In this document: positions 4,901-13,032 of the stretch, one piece after another
How positions within the stretch are numbered: position 1 is the first letter of the stretch
Layout: every line of letters begins with the position of its first letter
Source: RGIG8767 sp964386235
GTDB lineage: Bacteria > Bacillota > Clostridia > Lachnospirales > Lachnospiraceae
DNA: 15,476 bases
NCBI GenBank assembly: GCA_964386235.1
Contig: CAYLSH010000046.1
Location: 1-15,476, forward strand
Direction: 5' to 3'
Program-made: the position numbers and the translations under genes
Notes under the pieces: model-generated
Seen by the model: only the letters and a program-made list of their open reading frames with translations
Told to the model about the DNA's origin: nothing
Database searches by the model: none

Positions 4901-7063
4901 GTGAAGATTATCAGAAGAAGCGGTGTGGAGGACGAATTTAATCCGCAGAAGATCGAGGAAGCGATCCGGAAGGCAAATAACAGTGTTCCGTTAGGGGACA
5001 GAATGGATGAAAAGCACATTCGTCGTATTGTGGAAGATGTGGTGGAGGAGTGTGAATACCTCAAACATTCGCCAAGTGTGGAAGAAGTGCAGGATATGGT
5101 GGAGAATCATATCATGAGTATGCGTGCGTTTAAAGTGGCGCATAATTACATTACCTATCGTTTCCGTCGTGCATTGGTGCGTAAATCCAATTCCACGGAT
5201 GAACAGATTCTGAGTCTGCTTGAATGCAATAACGAAGAGGTAAAACAGGAGAACTCCAACAAAAATCCGACGGTAAACAGTGTGCAGAGAGATTACATGG
5301 CGGGGGAAGTCAGCAAGGATATTACCAAGCGTTTCCTTTTAACACCGGATATTGTGGAAGCACATGAAAAAGGGATTATTCATTTCCACGATGCGGATTA
5401 TTTTGCCCAGCATATGCACAACTGCTGTCTGGTTAATTTAGAAGATATGCTTCAGAACGGTACGGTAATCAGTGAGACAATGATTGAAACGCCCAAGAGT
5501 TTTGCCACGGCATGTAATATTGCAACACAGGCGATCGCACAGATTGCCAGTTCCCAGTATGGCGGGCAGAGTATTTCACTGGCGCATTTAGCACCGTTTG
5601 TGGATGTGAGCAGGCAGAAATTCCGCAACGAAGTCCGTGCCGAACTGGAAGAAGCAGGGATGCATCCATCGGAGGAAGCAATTAACCGTATTGTTGAAAA
5701 AAGAGTGCGTAATGAGGTCCGCCAGGGAGTTCAGATTATTCAGTATCAGGTGACTACCCTGATGACTACGAACGGACAGGCGCCTTTTATCACGGTCTTT
5801 ATGTATTTAAATGAAGTGCCGGATGGTCCTTTGAAAGAAGATCTGGCGATGGTGATCGAAGAAACTCTGAATCTTCGTATCCGTGGCGTGAAAAATGAAA
5901 AAGGTGTATTTATTACACCGGCATTTCCTAAGCTGATTTATGTTTTGGAAGAGGACAATATTACGGAAGGAACCAAATATTTTGAACTGACCAAACTGGC
6001 AGCAAAGTGTACGGCAAAACGTATGGTTCCGGATTATATTTCCGAAAAGATGATGTTTAAATTAAAGCAGGGCTATTGTTATCCATGCATGGGATGCCGT
6101 TCTTTCCTTACGGTATACCATGATGAAAACGGAAAAGAGAAGTTCTACGGTCGCTTTAACCAGGGCGTTGTGACGCTGAATCTTGTGGATGTGGCATGCT
6201 CATCCGGCAAAAATATGGAGAAGTTCTGGGAGATTCTTGATGAAAGACTGGAACTTTGCTACCGTGCCCTGATGCACCGTCATAACCGTTTAAAAGGAAC
6301 CCGCTCCGATGTGGCGCCGATTCTCTGGCAGAATGGGGCACTTGCAAGACTGAAAAAAGGGGAAGTGATCGATCCGTTGTTATACAATGGGTATTCAACG
6401 ATTTCCCTTGGGTATGCGGGTCTGTGTGAATGTACCCGTTACATGAAAGGGGTATCCCATACCGATCCTAACGGAACGGAATTTGCCCTTCAGGTGATGC
6501 GTCGTTTAAATGATGCCTGTGCTAAGTGGAAAGAGAAAGAAAATATTGATTTCAGTTTATACGGAACACCGCTTGAGTCCACCACGTACAAATTTGCCAA
6601 ATGTTTACAGAAACGTTTTGGTATCATTGAGGGGGTAACGGACCGCAATTATATTACGAACAGTTACCATGTGCATGTAACAGAGCAGATTGATGCATTT
6701 GAAAAATTAAAATTTGAAGCCCAGTTCCAGGAGTTGTCTCCGGGTGGCGCGATCAGTTATGTGGAAGTACCCAATATGCAGGATAACCTGGATGCTGTTA
6801 TTTCCGTTATGCAGTATATCTATGATAACATCATGTATGCAGAACTGAACACGAAGAGCGATTATTGCATGGAATGCGGTTACAGCGGAGAGATTCAGAT
6901 TATCACGGATGATGACGGCAAACTGATCTGGGAGTGCCCGGAATGCGGCAATCGCGATCAGGACAGGATGAATGTAGCCAGAAGAACCTGTGGTTATATC
7001 GGAACGCAGTTCTGGAATCAGGGACGTACACAGGAGATCAAAGAAAGAGTTTTGCATTTATAG
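4901..7063 (+). CDS. nrdD: Anaerobic ribonucleoside-triphosphate reductase (class III)
   Basis: Oxygen-sensitive glycyl-radical enzyme that makes dNTPs from NTPs in the cytosol. Numbering is from the GTG at 4901 (720 residues). Residues 1-95 are an ATP-cone allosteric domain (IRRSGVEDEF, NPQKIEEAI). The barrel has HMHNCC (Cys175/176, region of the thiyl-radical cysteine) and CMGCRSF (Cys396, Cys399). Near the C terminus are two CxxC zinc motifs (Cys656/659 and Cys679/682), then RRTCGYIG with the radical-bearing glycine at 698. The frame is open upstream to ATGs at 4850 and 4856, but the GTG gives the standard ATP-cone N terminus and has GGAAGGTGG upstream; the start remains moderately uncertain. 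nrdG follows 27 bp later. Control by NrdR is predicted from two boxes over the promoter. The CRS motif resembles the formate-using E. coli/T4 type, by motif only. Confidence 0.96.
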   Translation: MKIIRRSGVEDEFNPQKIEEAIRKANNSVPLGDRMDEKHIRRIVEDVVEECEYLKHSPSVEEVQDMVENHIMSMRAFKVAHNYITYRFRRALVRKSNSTDEQILSLLECNNEEVKQENSNKNPTVNSVQRDYMAGEVSKDITKRFLLTPDIVEAHEKGIIHFHDADYFAQHMHNCCLVNLEDMLQNGTVISETMIETPKSFATACNIATQAIAQIASSQYGGQSISLAHLAPFVDVSRQKFRNEVRAELEEAGMHPSEEAINRIVEKRVRNEVRQGVQIIQYQVTTLMTTNGQAPFITVFMYLNEVPDGPLKEDLAMVIEETLNLRIRGVKNEKGVFITPAFPKLIYVLEEDNITEGTKYFELTKLAAKCTAKRMVPDYISEKMMFKLKQGYCYPCMGCRSFLTVYHDENGKEKFYGRFNQGVVTLNLVDVACSSGKNMEKFWEILDERLELCYRALMHRHNRLKGTRSDVAPILWQNGALARLKKGEVIDPLLYNGYSTISLGYAGLCECTRYMKGVSHTDPNGTEFALQVMRRLNDACAKWKEKENIDFSLYGTPLESTTYKFAKCLQKRFGIIEGVTDRNYITNSYHVHVTEQIDAFEKLKFEAQFQELSPGGAISYVEVPNMQDNLDAVISVMQYIYDNIMYAELNTKSDYCMECGYSGEIQIITDDDGKLIWECPECGNRDQDRMNVARRTCGYIGTQFWNQGRTQEIKERVLHL

Positions 7064-7090
7064 TTTTTTAGTAGAAAGGAATAGGACCGT

Positions 7091-7612
7091 ATGTATTATT
7101 CAGCCATCAAATATACCGATATTGCCAATGGACTGGGTGTACGTACGGTTCTTTTTGTATCCGGCTGCCGGAACCGGTGCAAGGGATGTTTCCAGCCGGA
7201 AACGTGGAGTTTTACAAACGGAAGTGTATTTGATAAAGAAGCAGAAGATGCGATCATGGCGTCATTAAAACCTGCGTATATCAAAGGACTGACTCTGCTT
7301 GGAGGGGATCCTTTTGAACCGGAGAACCAGGCGGGGCTGATCGGATTGGTAAGAAGAGTGAAAAAGGAGTGTCCGGATAAGGATATCTGGGCATATACGG
7401 GGTACCTTCTGGATAAAGATCTGGTGCCGGAGGGAAAAAAATATACGGATATCACAGAGGAATTATTATCTTATATTGATGTTTTGGTGGACGGACCCTT
7501 TGTAGAAGAACAAAAGAGCCTTTCCTTAAAATTTAAGGGATCTTCCAATCAAAGAGTGATTGATATGAAGAAGTACCGGGCAAACGGTGTGGTGGAAGAA
7601 CCGGCATTATAA
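7091..7612 (+). CDS. nrdG: Anaerobic ribonucleotide reductase-activating protein (radical SAM)
   Basis: Radical SAM enzyme that installs the glycyl radical on NrdD by reductive cleavage of S-adenosylmethionine. The 173-residue protein has the canonical cluster motif CxxxCxxC (Cys26, Cys30, Cys33 in GCRNRCKGC) and the SAM-binding GGDPF at 71-75. Length and the N-terminal pattern (YTDIANGLGVRTVLFVSGC) are typical of NrdG. It has an AAAGGAATAGG ribosome binding region and starts 27 bp after nrdD, so both are expected on one NrdR-controlled transcript. Confidence 0.97.
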   Translation: MYYSAIKYTDIANGLGVRTVLFVSGCRNRCKGCFQPETWSFTNGSVFDKEAEDAIMASLKPAYIKGLTLLGGDPFEPENQAGLIGLVRRVKKECPDKDIWAYTGYLLDKDLVPEGKKYTDITEELLSYIDVLVDGPFVEEQKSLSLKFKGSSNQRVIDMKKYRANGVVEEPAL

Positions 7613-7623
7613 GATGAAAGTAT

Positions 7624-7659
7624 AATGTTTACGGTGAAAATATTTTCCTGTAAAACATT
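7624..7659 (+). terminator. AT-rich inverted repeat after nrdG (possible terminator or operator)
   Basis: AATGTTTAC (7624-7632) pairs with GTAAAACATT (7650-7659) with one bulged base, enclosing the perfect palindrome GAAAATATTTTC (7636-7647). It is 11 bp past the nrdG stop. The stem is AT-rich and the following tract (TACTTGCTTTTATT) is only partly T-rich, so termination may be weak. Its right end meets the predicted -35 of the next gene, so it might instead bind a regulator. Confidence 0.45.
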
Positions 7660-7686
7660 TACTTGCTTTTATTCCTATGGCATAAT
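7658..7686 (+). promoter_or_regulatory. Predicted promoter of the GGDEF-TPR-pyrFE run
   Basis: TTTACT (7658-7663) and CATAAT (7681-7686) are 17 bp apart, and TGG just before the -10 gives an extended TGn element. It lies 22 bp before the GTG start of the GGDEF gene, leaving a short leader that holds the AGGGG ribosome binding site. Confidence 0.5.
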
Positions 7687-7708
7687 AAAGAGAACGTAGG
7701 GGAAAAGA

Positions 7709-10048
7709 GTGAGAGAAATGGAAAAGAGATTTACAATAGGAGTTATAATAGGAAATGTCAATTCTCCCCATGTAAGAACATTGATGAGAGGAATTTGTGA
7801 TGCGGCCAAAAAGATGAATGTAAATATCATCTTTTTTCTTGGTGTTCATATGTCGGATTATTACCGCGAGTATTTTGGGGATGACAGAGAGGGTCATTAC
7901 GATTTTCAGTATAACGTAGTCTATGATTATGCGAATCTGGCTGACGTGGATGGTGTGATCATCGCATACGGTTCTCTGGGTATTTTCCTGGAAGACAGGA
8001 ACAGAAAACACTTTTTGAGTCATTTTAAGGATATGCCCTATGTACTTGTTGAGGACAGGGATGAAAGTATGAACGGCAGTTCCGTTATTTCGGACAATTA
8101 CAACGGGATGTGCAAGATCGTGGAACATCTGATTGTAGAGCACGGGTGTAAGGATTTTCTGTATTTATCGGGTCCTAATAATAATACGGATGCGATTGAG
8201 AGAGAAAAAGCGTTCCGTGATACACTGGGCAAATACGGCATTCCTTTTGATGAAAGCCGCTATGCGGAAGGGGATTTTTCCCAGTGTTGTAATGAGCAGA
8301 TTGCATGCCTGTTGGATCGTTATCCGCATGCGGATGCCTTTGTGTGTGCAAACGATGTTATGGCAGAGACTGTGTACAAAGAATGCATGGCACGTAATAT
8401 TGCGGTAGGTGAGGATATTGCCGTTACCGGATATGATGACTGGGATATGGCGGAAAGACTGATGCCGCCTCTGACAACGGCTATGCAGGATGAATTGGAA
8501 ATGGGACAGATCTGTATAAAGCGGATTATCGATTTATGCAAGGGAAATAAGCCGCTGGTTGATGTGGTTCCTGCGGCTATTAAGATTCGTTCCTCCTGTG
8601 GATGCAGTATGATATCCGGATGTGTTTTCCCGGATAATAACGTATGGGATAAGAAAGGTACGGATGCGTATCTTATGGAACTTTCGGATGCGATCAGCAA
8701 GAAAGTTATGATTTCCAACGCCAGCGAAGATAAGCGCAAAATGGTAAAGGAACATTTATATCAATTAATGTATCTGAACAGAAACATGTATCAAAACCCG
8801 GATCAGTACATAATTGAACCCAAGGTTATCCGTGAGAGCATTGATAGAATTGTATTGGATGAATGCAGTACTTATATATCTATATCTGCCCTGACGGAGG
8901 TTATCTATGACTATGTAGAAGAACTTTCCAAAAAGGAACTGTTTAAGGACAAGACAAAGACCTTGCTTAAACTGGCGGAGGTTCTTTTGGAAAGCATACA
9001 GCAGTCGGTTATCAAACGTCAGGACGAGGAAAGGGAATGCCATGAACGGAATATGATGTTTATTCCGCTGGTTTCCCGGGATATGCTTGCCAATATAGAT
9101 GATGAAGTTGCATTTTATGAATCCCCCATGAAGATTCTTAAAGTGTTGGGAGTGAAAGGTGCTTATTTATACCTTTTAAAGAATCCCCAGCCACATCATT
9201 ATGCGGAACCCTGGGACTTTAAGCAACCTTTATGGCTGGCTTCCTATTTAGAAGACGGTAAGACCGTTTCCTACAACAAAGAGGAACGGCCTCTGATTAC
9301 CAAGGAAGCAGGAATGAGTTCCTTTTTTGAAGGAGAAAGAGAACGGATTGTAATTGCGTTCAGCCTCTTTCAGGGAATTCAACAGTACGGTATCTTTTTG
9401 GTGGAAACAGACCCTGCCCAGATGCAGCTGATGCATCTGGTATGTATGCAGATTTCCAGTTCCATGAACTTCTTTTATATGTACCAAAGACAGATTCAGA
9501 TGCAGAAGCAGTTGGAGTGTCTGGTTGAAGAGATTAATGAAAAGAATAAGATTCTTGGATTTATATCCGAATACGATGAACTGACGGGTGTAATGAACAG
9601 ACGCGGCTTTATGGAAAGAGCCATGGAATTTGTACACGATAATTCAGGACATGGTGTTTTGCTGATTGCTGATCTGGATCATTTAAAAGAGATCAATGAC
9701 AGTTTCGGACATGTGGCAGGAGACTTTGCCATCCGATCGGCTGCCGGTATTTTAATGACGGCATTGGGAGAGGATACGTTGATCGCAAGGATAGGCGGGG
9801 ATGAGTTTGTAGCTCTGCTTCCGTATGAATCCGAACTAAGCGGCAGTATCTATATTGATAAGCTGCGCAAAACCTGTGGGGAATTCAATAAAAGCAGCAA
9901 AAAGGACTTTTATGTGGAAATGTCAGCAGGGTATACCATTTTTTCCTGTGAAGAAGAACTGGATTTTGAATCTATTCTGGCAGACAGTGACAGGATGTTA
10001 TATGAAGCAAAACAATTGCGAAGAAGCAGCATAAAGAAAATGCAGTAA
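7709..10048 (+). CDS. Diguanylate cyclase with LacI-like sensor domain
   Basis: Predicted cytosolic cyclic-di-GMP synthase of 779 residues, without signal peptide or membrane helix. Residues 7-300 resemble the periplasmic-binding-protein-like ligand domain of LacI-family regulators (IGVIIGNVNSP, DGVIIAYGS, LYLSGPNNNTDAIEREKAF, DAFVCANDVMAE, DIAVTGYDDW), ending in SCGCS, but there is no helix-turn-helix before it. Residues 305-440 are helical. Residues 450-590 look GAF-like, by pattern only. A coiled linker (about 590-620) leads to a GGDEF domain (622-775) with YDELTGVMNRRGF, metal-site Asp655, Asn663, Asp672 and GGDEF (696-700), so it should be active. The inhibitory RxxD site is absent (GEDT at that position). 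The GTG at 7709 has AGGGG six bases upstream; ATG at 7718 is an alternative. It heads a tight run ending in pyrFE; the ligand is unknown. Confidence 0.88.
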   Translation: MREMEKRFTIGVIIGNVNSPHVRTLMRGICDAAKKMNVNIIFFLGVHMSDYYREYFGDDREGHYDFQYNVVYDYANLADVDGVIIAYGSLGIFLEDRNRKHFLSHFKDMPYVLVEDRDESMNGSSVISDNYNGMCKIVEHLIVEHGCKDFLYLSGPNNNTDAIEREKAFRDTLGKYGIPFDESRYAEGDFSQCCNEQIACLLDRYPHADAFVCANDVMAETVYKECMARNIAVGEDIAVTGYDDWDMAERLMPPLTTAMQDELEMGQICIKRIIDLCKGNKPLVDVVPAAIKIRSSCGCSMISGCVFPDNNVWDKKGTDAYLMELSDAISKKVMISNASEDKRKMVKEHLYQLMYLNRNMYQNPDQYIIEPKVIRESIDRIVLDECSTYISISALTEVIYDYVEELSKKELFKDKTKTLLKLAEVLLESIQQSVIKRQDEERECHERNMMFIPLVSRDMLANIDDEVAFYESPMKILKVLGVKGAYLYLLKNPQPHHYAEPWDFKQPLWLASYLEDGKTVSYNKEERPLITKEAGMSSFFEGERERIVIAFSLFQGIQQYGIFLVETDPAQMQLMHLVCMQISSSMNFFYMYQRQIQMQKQLECLVEEINEKNKILGFISEYDELTGVMNRRGFMERAMEFVHDNSGHGVLLIADLDHLKEINDSFGHVAGDFAIRSAAGILMTALGEDTLIARIGGDEFVALLPYESELSGSIYIDKLRKTCGEFNKSSKKDFYVEMSAGYTIFSCEEELDFESILADSDRMLYEAKQLRRSSIKKMQ

Positions 10049-10061
10049 CATGGGGATCATT

Positions 10062-11117
10062 ATGAAAAGAACGAAAAGCAATGTCCGGATCACGGCAGTG
10101 ATACTGGGACTGTGCCTGGGAATGACCGGATGTGGCTTTGGAAAAAAAGAAAGCCACATGCAGACGGCGATACAACAGATAAATGAGTTTGAATACGAGG
10201 ATGCTCTCTTGACGCTTGAGGAAGCACAAGAAGCGGGGGAGGACAAACAACAGATCGCAAGGACAAGGGGAATTGCGCTTGCGGGATTAACAAGGTACGA
10301 AGAGGCGGCCGACAGTTTTACACAGGCTCTTTCTTACAGCAGCATTTTTCCTTCCAAACTGGATTATGATCTGAATTATTACCTTGCGGAAGCCTACGAA
10401 AAGATGGGCGATCGTGAAAAAGCGATTACGACATACTCCAATATACTGGCTCTTAATGAGGATGAGGTCAATGCTCATTTTTTGCGGGGAAGATTATATC
10501 TGATCGGTGGAGAATATGAAAAGGCACTGACCGATTTTAACAAGACGGTTTTCCTTACCCGGAATGAATATGATCTTCGTATAGAGATTGCCGGGCTGTT
10601 AACACAGGCGGGGCATGAAGAAGAGGGACTACAGTATCTGGGCAATTTCCTGACCGAGAATGAAAAGAAACTTTCCGATTATGATAAGGGAAGGATCTAT
10701 TATTACATGGGAGAATATGAAAATGCCAAGACCTACCTCGAAAAAGCCAAGTCGGACGATCAGGAACAGGTGATTTTACTTTTGGGTAAATCCTATGAAC
10801 AGCTGGGAGATTACAATTATGCGACCAGTGTGTACAAGAATTATTTGGAAGAACACCCCGAGGCAGCTGAAATATTCAATCAGCTTGGCTTATGCAAACT
10901 CAAATCCGGTGAATACGAAGAGGCATTGTCGGCGTTTCGAAGTGCGTCCAATGTAGAAAATAATGGGATGGATCAGACGCTTATGTTTAATCAGATTGTG
11001 GCATATGAATACACGGGTGATTTTAAACAGGCAGCTGTTTTGATGGAATCCTATCTGAAAAAATACCCGGAAGATGAAGCGGCACTACGGGAATACGAAT
11101 TTTTAAAGACGAGATAA
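10062..11117 (+). CDS. TPR-repeat lipoprotein
   Basis: Predicted lipoprotein of 351 residues anchored outside the cytoplasmic membrane. A basic N terminus (MKRTKSNVR) and hydrophobic segment (ITAVILGLCLG) precede MTGC, a lipobox-like site with Cys24 as the likely lipidated residue. Nearly all of the rest is tandem tetratricopeptide-type helices, e.g. GLTRYEEAADSFTQAL, EKMGDREKAITTYSNIL, GGEYEKALTDFNKTV, MGEYENAKTYLEKA, QLGDYNYATSVYKNYL and KSGEYEEALSAFRSA, a fold used for protein-protein contact. An in-frame ATG at 10050, one base after the GGDEF stop, is possible, but the ATG at 10062 has GGGG six bases upstream. Close packing with the GGDEF gene suggests co-expression. No enzymatic motif was seen; function unknown. 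Confidence 0.85.
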   Translation: MKRTKSNVRITAVILGLCLGMTGCGFGKKESHMQTAIQQINEFEYEDALLTLEEAQEAGEDKQQIARTRGIALAGLTRYEEAADSFTQALSYSSIFPSKLDYDLNYYLAEAYEKMGDREKAITTYSNILALNEDEVNAHFLRGRLYLIGGEYEKALTDFNKTVFLTRNEYDLRIEIAGLLTQAGHEEEGLQYLGNFLTENEKKLSDYDKGRIYYYMGEYENAKTYLEKAKSDDQEQVILLLGKSYEQLGDYNYATSVYKNYLEEHPEAAEIFNQLGLCKLKSGEYEEALSAFRSASNVENNGMDQTLMFNQIVAYEYTGDFKQAAVLMESYLKKYPEDEAALREYEFLKTR

Positions 11118-11141
11118 AGATATAATAAGGAGATAAGGAAA

Positions 11142-12068
11142 ATGATCAACAAATTAGTAGAAGGCATCAAAAAAACAAATGCGCCGATCGTAGTAGGTTT
11201 GGATCCTACCTTAAAGATGATTCCGGAGCATATTATGAAGGCAGCTATTGCAGAGTATGGGGAGACGCTGGAAGCAGCGGGCGAAGCCGTTTTTCAGTTT
11301 AACAAAGCCATTGTGGATGCGGTGTATGATCTGATTCCTGCAGTAAAACCACAGATTGCCATGTATGAGCAGTTTGGTATTCCGGGACTGGTTGCTTTTA
11401 AGCGTACCGTGGATTATTGTAAAGAAAAAGGACTGGTGGTAATTGGAGATATCAAACGAGGCGATATTGGTTCCACATCGGAGGCATATGCTGTGGGACA
11501 CCTTGGAAAAGTTACGATCGGCAGCAAGGTTTGTTACGGATTAAACGAAGATTTTGTTACTGTCAATCCGTATCTTGGTTCGGACGGAATCAATCCGTTT
11601 ATTAAGATCTGTAAAGAAGAAAAGAAAGGTCTGTTCATTTTAGTTAAGACCTCCAATCCAAGCAGCGGTGAGTTCCAGGATCAGATGATCGGGGAAAAGA
11701 CATTGTATCAGATGGTCGGTGAAAAGGTTGCCCAGTGGGGGGAAGACTGTATGGGAGATACTTACAGTTATATCGGAGCCGTTGTGGGGGCTACTTATCC
11801 GGAAGTGGGTAAGGTTATGCGTAAAGTAATGCCAAAATCCTACATTTTAGTACCGGGTTATGGTGCACAGGGAGGAAAAGGCAAGGACCTGGCCCATTTC
11901 TTCAATGAAGACGGACTGGGTGCGATCATCAATTCCTCCAGAGGGATTATCGCAGCTTATCAGCAGGACAATTACGCTAAGTTTGGGTCTGAGAATTTTG
12001 CAGATGCTTCCAGACAGGCAGTAATAGATATGAGGGAAGATATCGCAGCAGCACTGGCAGCAAGATAA
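11142..12068 (+). CDS. pyrF: Orotidine 5'-phosphate decarboxylase (type 2)
   Basis: Last step of de novo UMP synthesis: decarboxylates OMP to UMP in the cytosol. At 308 residues it belongs to the longer type 2 OMP decarboxylases rather than the roughly 235-residue E. coli/Bacillus type. It has the substrate-contacting VGLDP (18-22) and the catalytic segment IGDIKRGDIGSTSE, with Asp103, Lys105 and Asp108 as the expected catalytic charge network, and the phosphate-binding VPGYGAQGGKGKD (237-249) near the end. AAGGAG lies nine bases before the ATG. It starts 24 bp after the TPR gene and is followed 24 bp later by pyrE, so all appear to be co-transcribed. pyrK and pyrD, often next to pyrF in Firmicutes, are absent here. 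Confidence 0.96.
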   Translation: MINKLVEGIKKTNAPIVVGLDPTLKMIPEHIMKAAIAEYGETLEAAGEAVFQFNKAIVDAVYDLIPAVKPQIAMYEQFGIPGLVAFKRTVDYCKEKGLVVIGDIKRGDIGSTSEAYAVGHLGKVTIGSKVCYGLNEDFVTVNPYLGSDGINPFIKICKEEKKGLFILVKTSNPSSGEFQDQMIGEKTLYQMVGEKVAQWGEDCMGDTYSYIGAVVGATYPEVGKVMRKVMPKSYILVPGYGAQGGKGKDLAHFFNEDGLGAIINSSRGIIAAYQQDNYAKFGSENFADASRQAVIDMREDIAAALAAR

Positions 12069-12092
12069 AAACAGGATAAGGGAGTAAGGAAA

Positions 12093-12770
12093 ATGGAACA
12101 GTACAAGAGTGAATTTATACAGTTTATGGTTGACAGCAAAGTATTAAAGTTTGGTGATTTTACGTTAAAGAGCGGCAGAAAATCCCCATTTTTTATGAAT
12201 GCGGGAGCATATGTGACCGGCTCACAGCTGATGAAATTAGGTGAGTATTATGCCAAAGCGATCCACGATCGTTACGGGGATGATTTTGATGTTTTGTTCG
12301 GACCGGCATACAAGGGGATTCCCCTGACTGTGGCAACAACGATTGCGTATAGTAAATTATTCGGAAAAGAGATCCGTTACTGCTCTAACCGTAAAGAGGT
12401 AAAAGATCATGGGGATGCCGGCATCTTATTGGGAAGTAATTTAAAAGATGGCGACAGAGTGGTTGTAATTGAGGATGTTACGACAAGCGGTAAGTCCATG
12501 GAAGAGACGATTCCGATTGTAAGAGCACAGGCGGATGTTACGATTGTGGGACTTATGGTTTCCTTAAATCGTCAGGAAAAAGGAAAAGGGGACAAATGTG
12601 CCCTCGATGAGATCAAAGAACTCTATGGTTTTGAGACGGAAGCAATCGTTACAATGGAAGAAGTAGTGGAAGCACTTTACCGGAAAGAAATAAATGGGGA
12701 AGTACTGATCGATGAGGAAATGAAAAAAAGAATCGATGCTTATTATGCAGAGTACGGTGCTACAAAATAA
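12093..12770 (+). CDS. pyrE: Orotate phosphoribosyltransferase
   Basis: Penultimate step of UMP synthesis: joins orotate to PRPP, giving OMP for PyrF. The 225-residue protein contains the PRPP-binding signature VVVIEDVTTSGKS (123-135) with acidic Glu127-Asp128, the N-terminal FGDFTLKSGRKSPFF orotate/phosphate region, and the mobile-loop segment YCSNRKEVKDHG (97-107). Length and order are normal for bacterial PyrE. It has a GGGAGTAAGG ribosome binding region and follows pyrF by 24 bp. A 50-codon membrane-protein gene begins 18 bp after its stop. No PyrR-type attenuator was seen before the pair, so regulation probably comes from the operon promoter upstream. Confidence 0.97.
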   Translation: MEQYKSEFIQFMVDSKVLKFGDFTLKSGRKSPFFMNAGAYVTGSQLMKLGEYYAKAIHDRYGDDFDVLFGPAYKGIPLTVATTIAYSKLFGKEIRYCSNRKEVKDHGDAGILLGSNLKDGDRVVVIEDVTTSGKSMEETIPIVRAQADVTIVGLMVSLNRQEKGKGDKCALDEIKELYGFETEAIVTMEEVVEALYRKEINGEVLIDEEMKKRIDAYYAEYGATK

Positions 12771-12788
12771 GAAAGCGAGGAGCCTGGA

Positions 12789-12941
12789 ATGGAAGAGAGA
12801 GTATGTAAAGTTATGAGGGGCGTAGGAGCATGGAATCTTGCTCTTGGCATTGTGGGAATAGTAGTCGGAGTGGCCGGCGGAATCCTGCTTATCATCAGCG
12901 GCGCCAAATTATTGGCAGGCAAATCTAAGATTTTATATTAA
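12789..12941 (+). CDS. Small glycine-rich membrane protein (50 aa)
   Basis: A 50-codon gene starting ATG-GAA-GAG and ending TAA at 12939-12941. GAGGAG (12777-12782) is six bases before the start, an excellent ribosome binding site. After a short polar N terminus (MEERVCKVMRGVGAW) it has a hydrophobic, glycine-rich stretch of about 25 residues (NLALGIVGIVVGVAGG, then ILLIISGAKLLAG), forming one long or two short membrane helices, and a basic tail (KSKILY). It follows pyrE by 18 bp and so should be the last gene of that transcript. I recall similar small proteins of unknown function in Lachnospiraceae; I cannot assign a role. Confidence 0.75.
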   Translation: MEERVCKVMRGVGAWNLALGIVGIVVGVAGGILLIISGAKLLAGKSKILY

Positions 12942-12947
12942 GAAGAT

Positions 12948-13019
12948 AGTGGGCATTTCCGGATATTCATGGGGATGCCCATTTGGGCTGAAATGGGTTT
13001 AGCAGATCCTTTTAGCAGA
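12948..13019 (+). promoter_or_regulatory. Leader with mutually exclusive hairpins and a direct repeat
   Basis: Three stems compete for the same bases: 12948-12956 with 12975-12983 (AGTGGGCAT/ATGCCCATT, one G-T pair), 12977-12981 with 12984-12988 (GCCCA/TGGGC, tiny loop), and 12978-12984 with 12991-12997 (CCCATTT/AAATGGG, six-base loop). The last is followed by TTT. A direct repeat TTTAGCAGA occurs at 12998-13006 and 13011-13019, a 13-bp period, just before the next ribosome binding site. It may be a weak terminator of the pyr run, an attenuator for the downstream pair, or both. No promoter with a good -35/-10 was found in this interval. Confidence 0.5.
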
Positions 13020-13032
13020 ACAGTGAGGAAAA

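Noticed and set aside
7607..8143. 178-codon minus-strand frame opposite the GGDEF gene
   Set aside because: It lies within a well-supported coding gene on the other strand and shows no recognisable domain.
11121..11126. TATAAT before pyrF as an internal promoter
   Set aside because: It directly abuts the AAGGAG ribosome binding site, leaving no leader, and no -35 lies 16-18 bp upstream.
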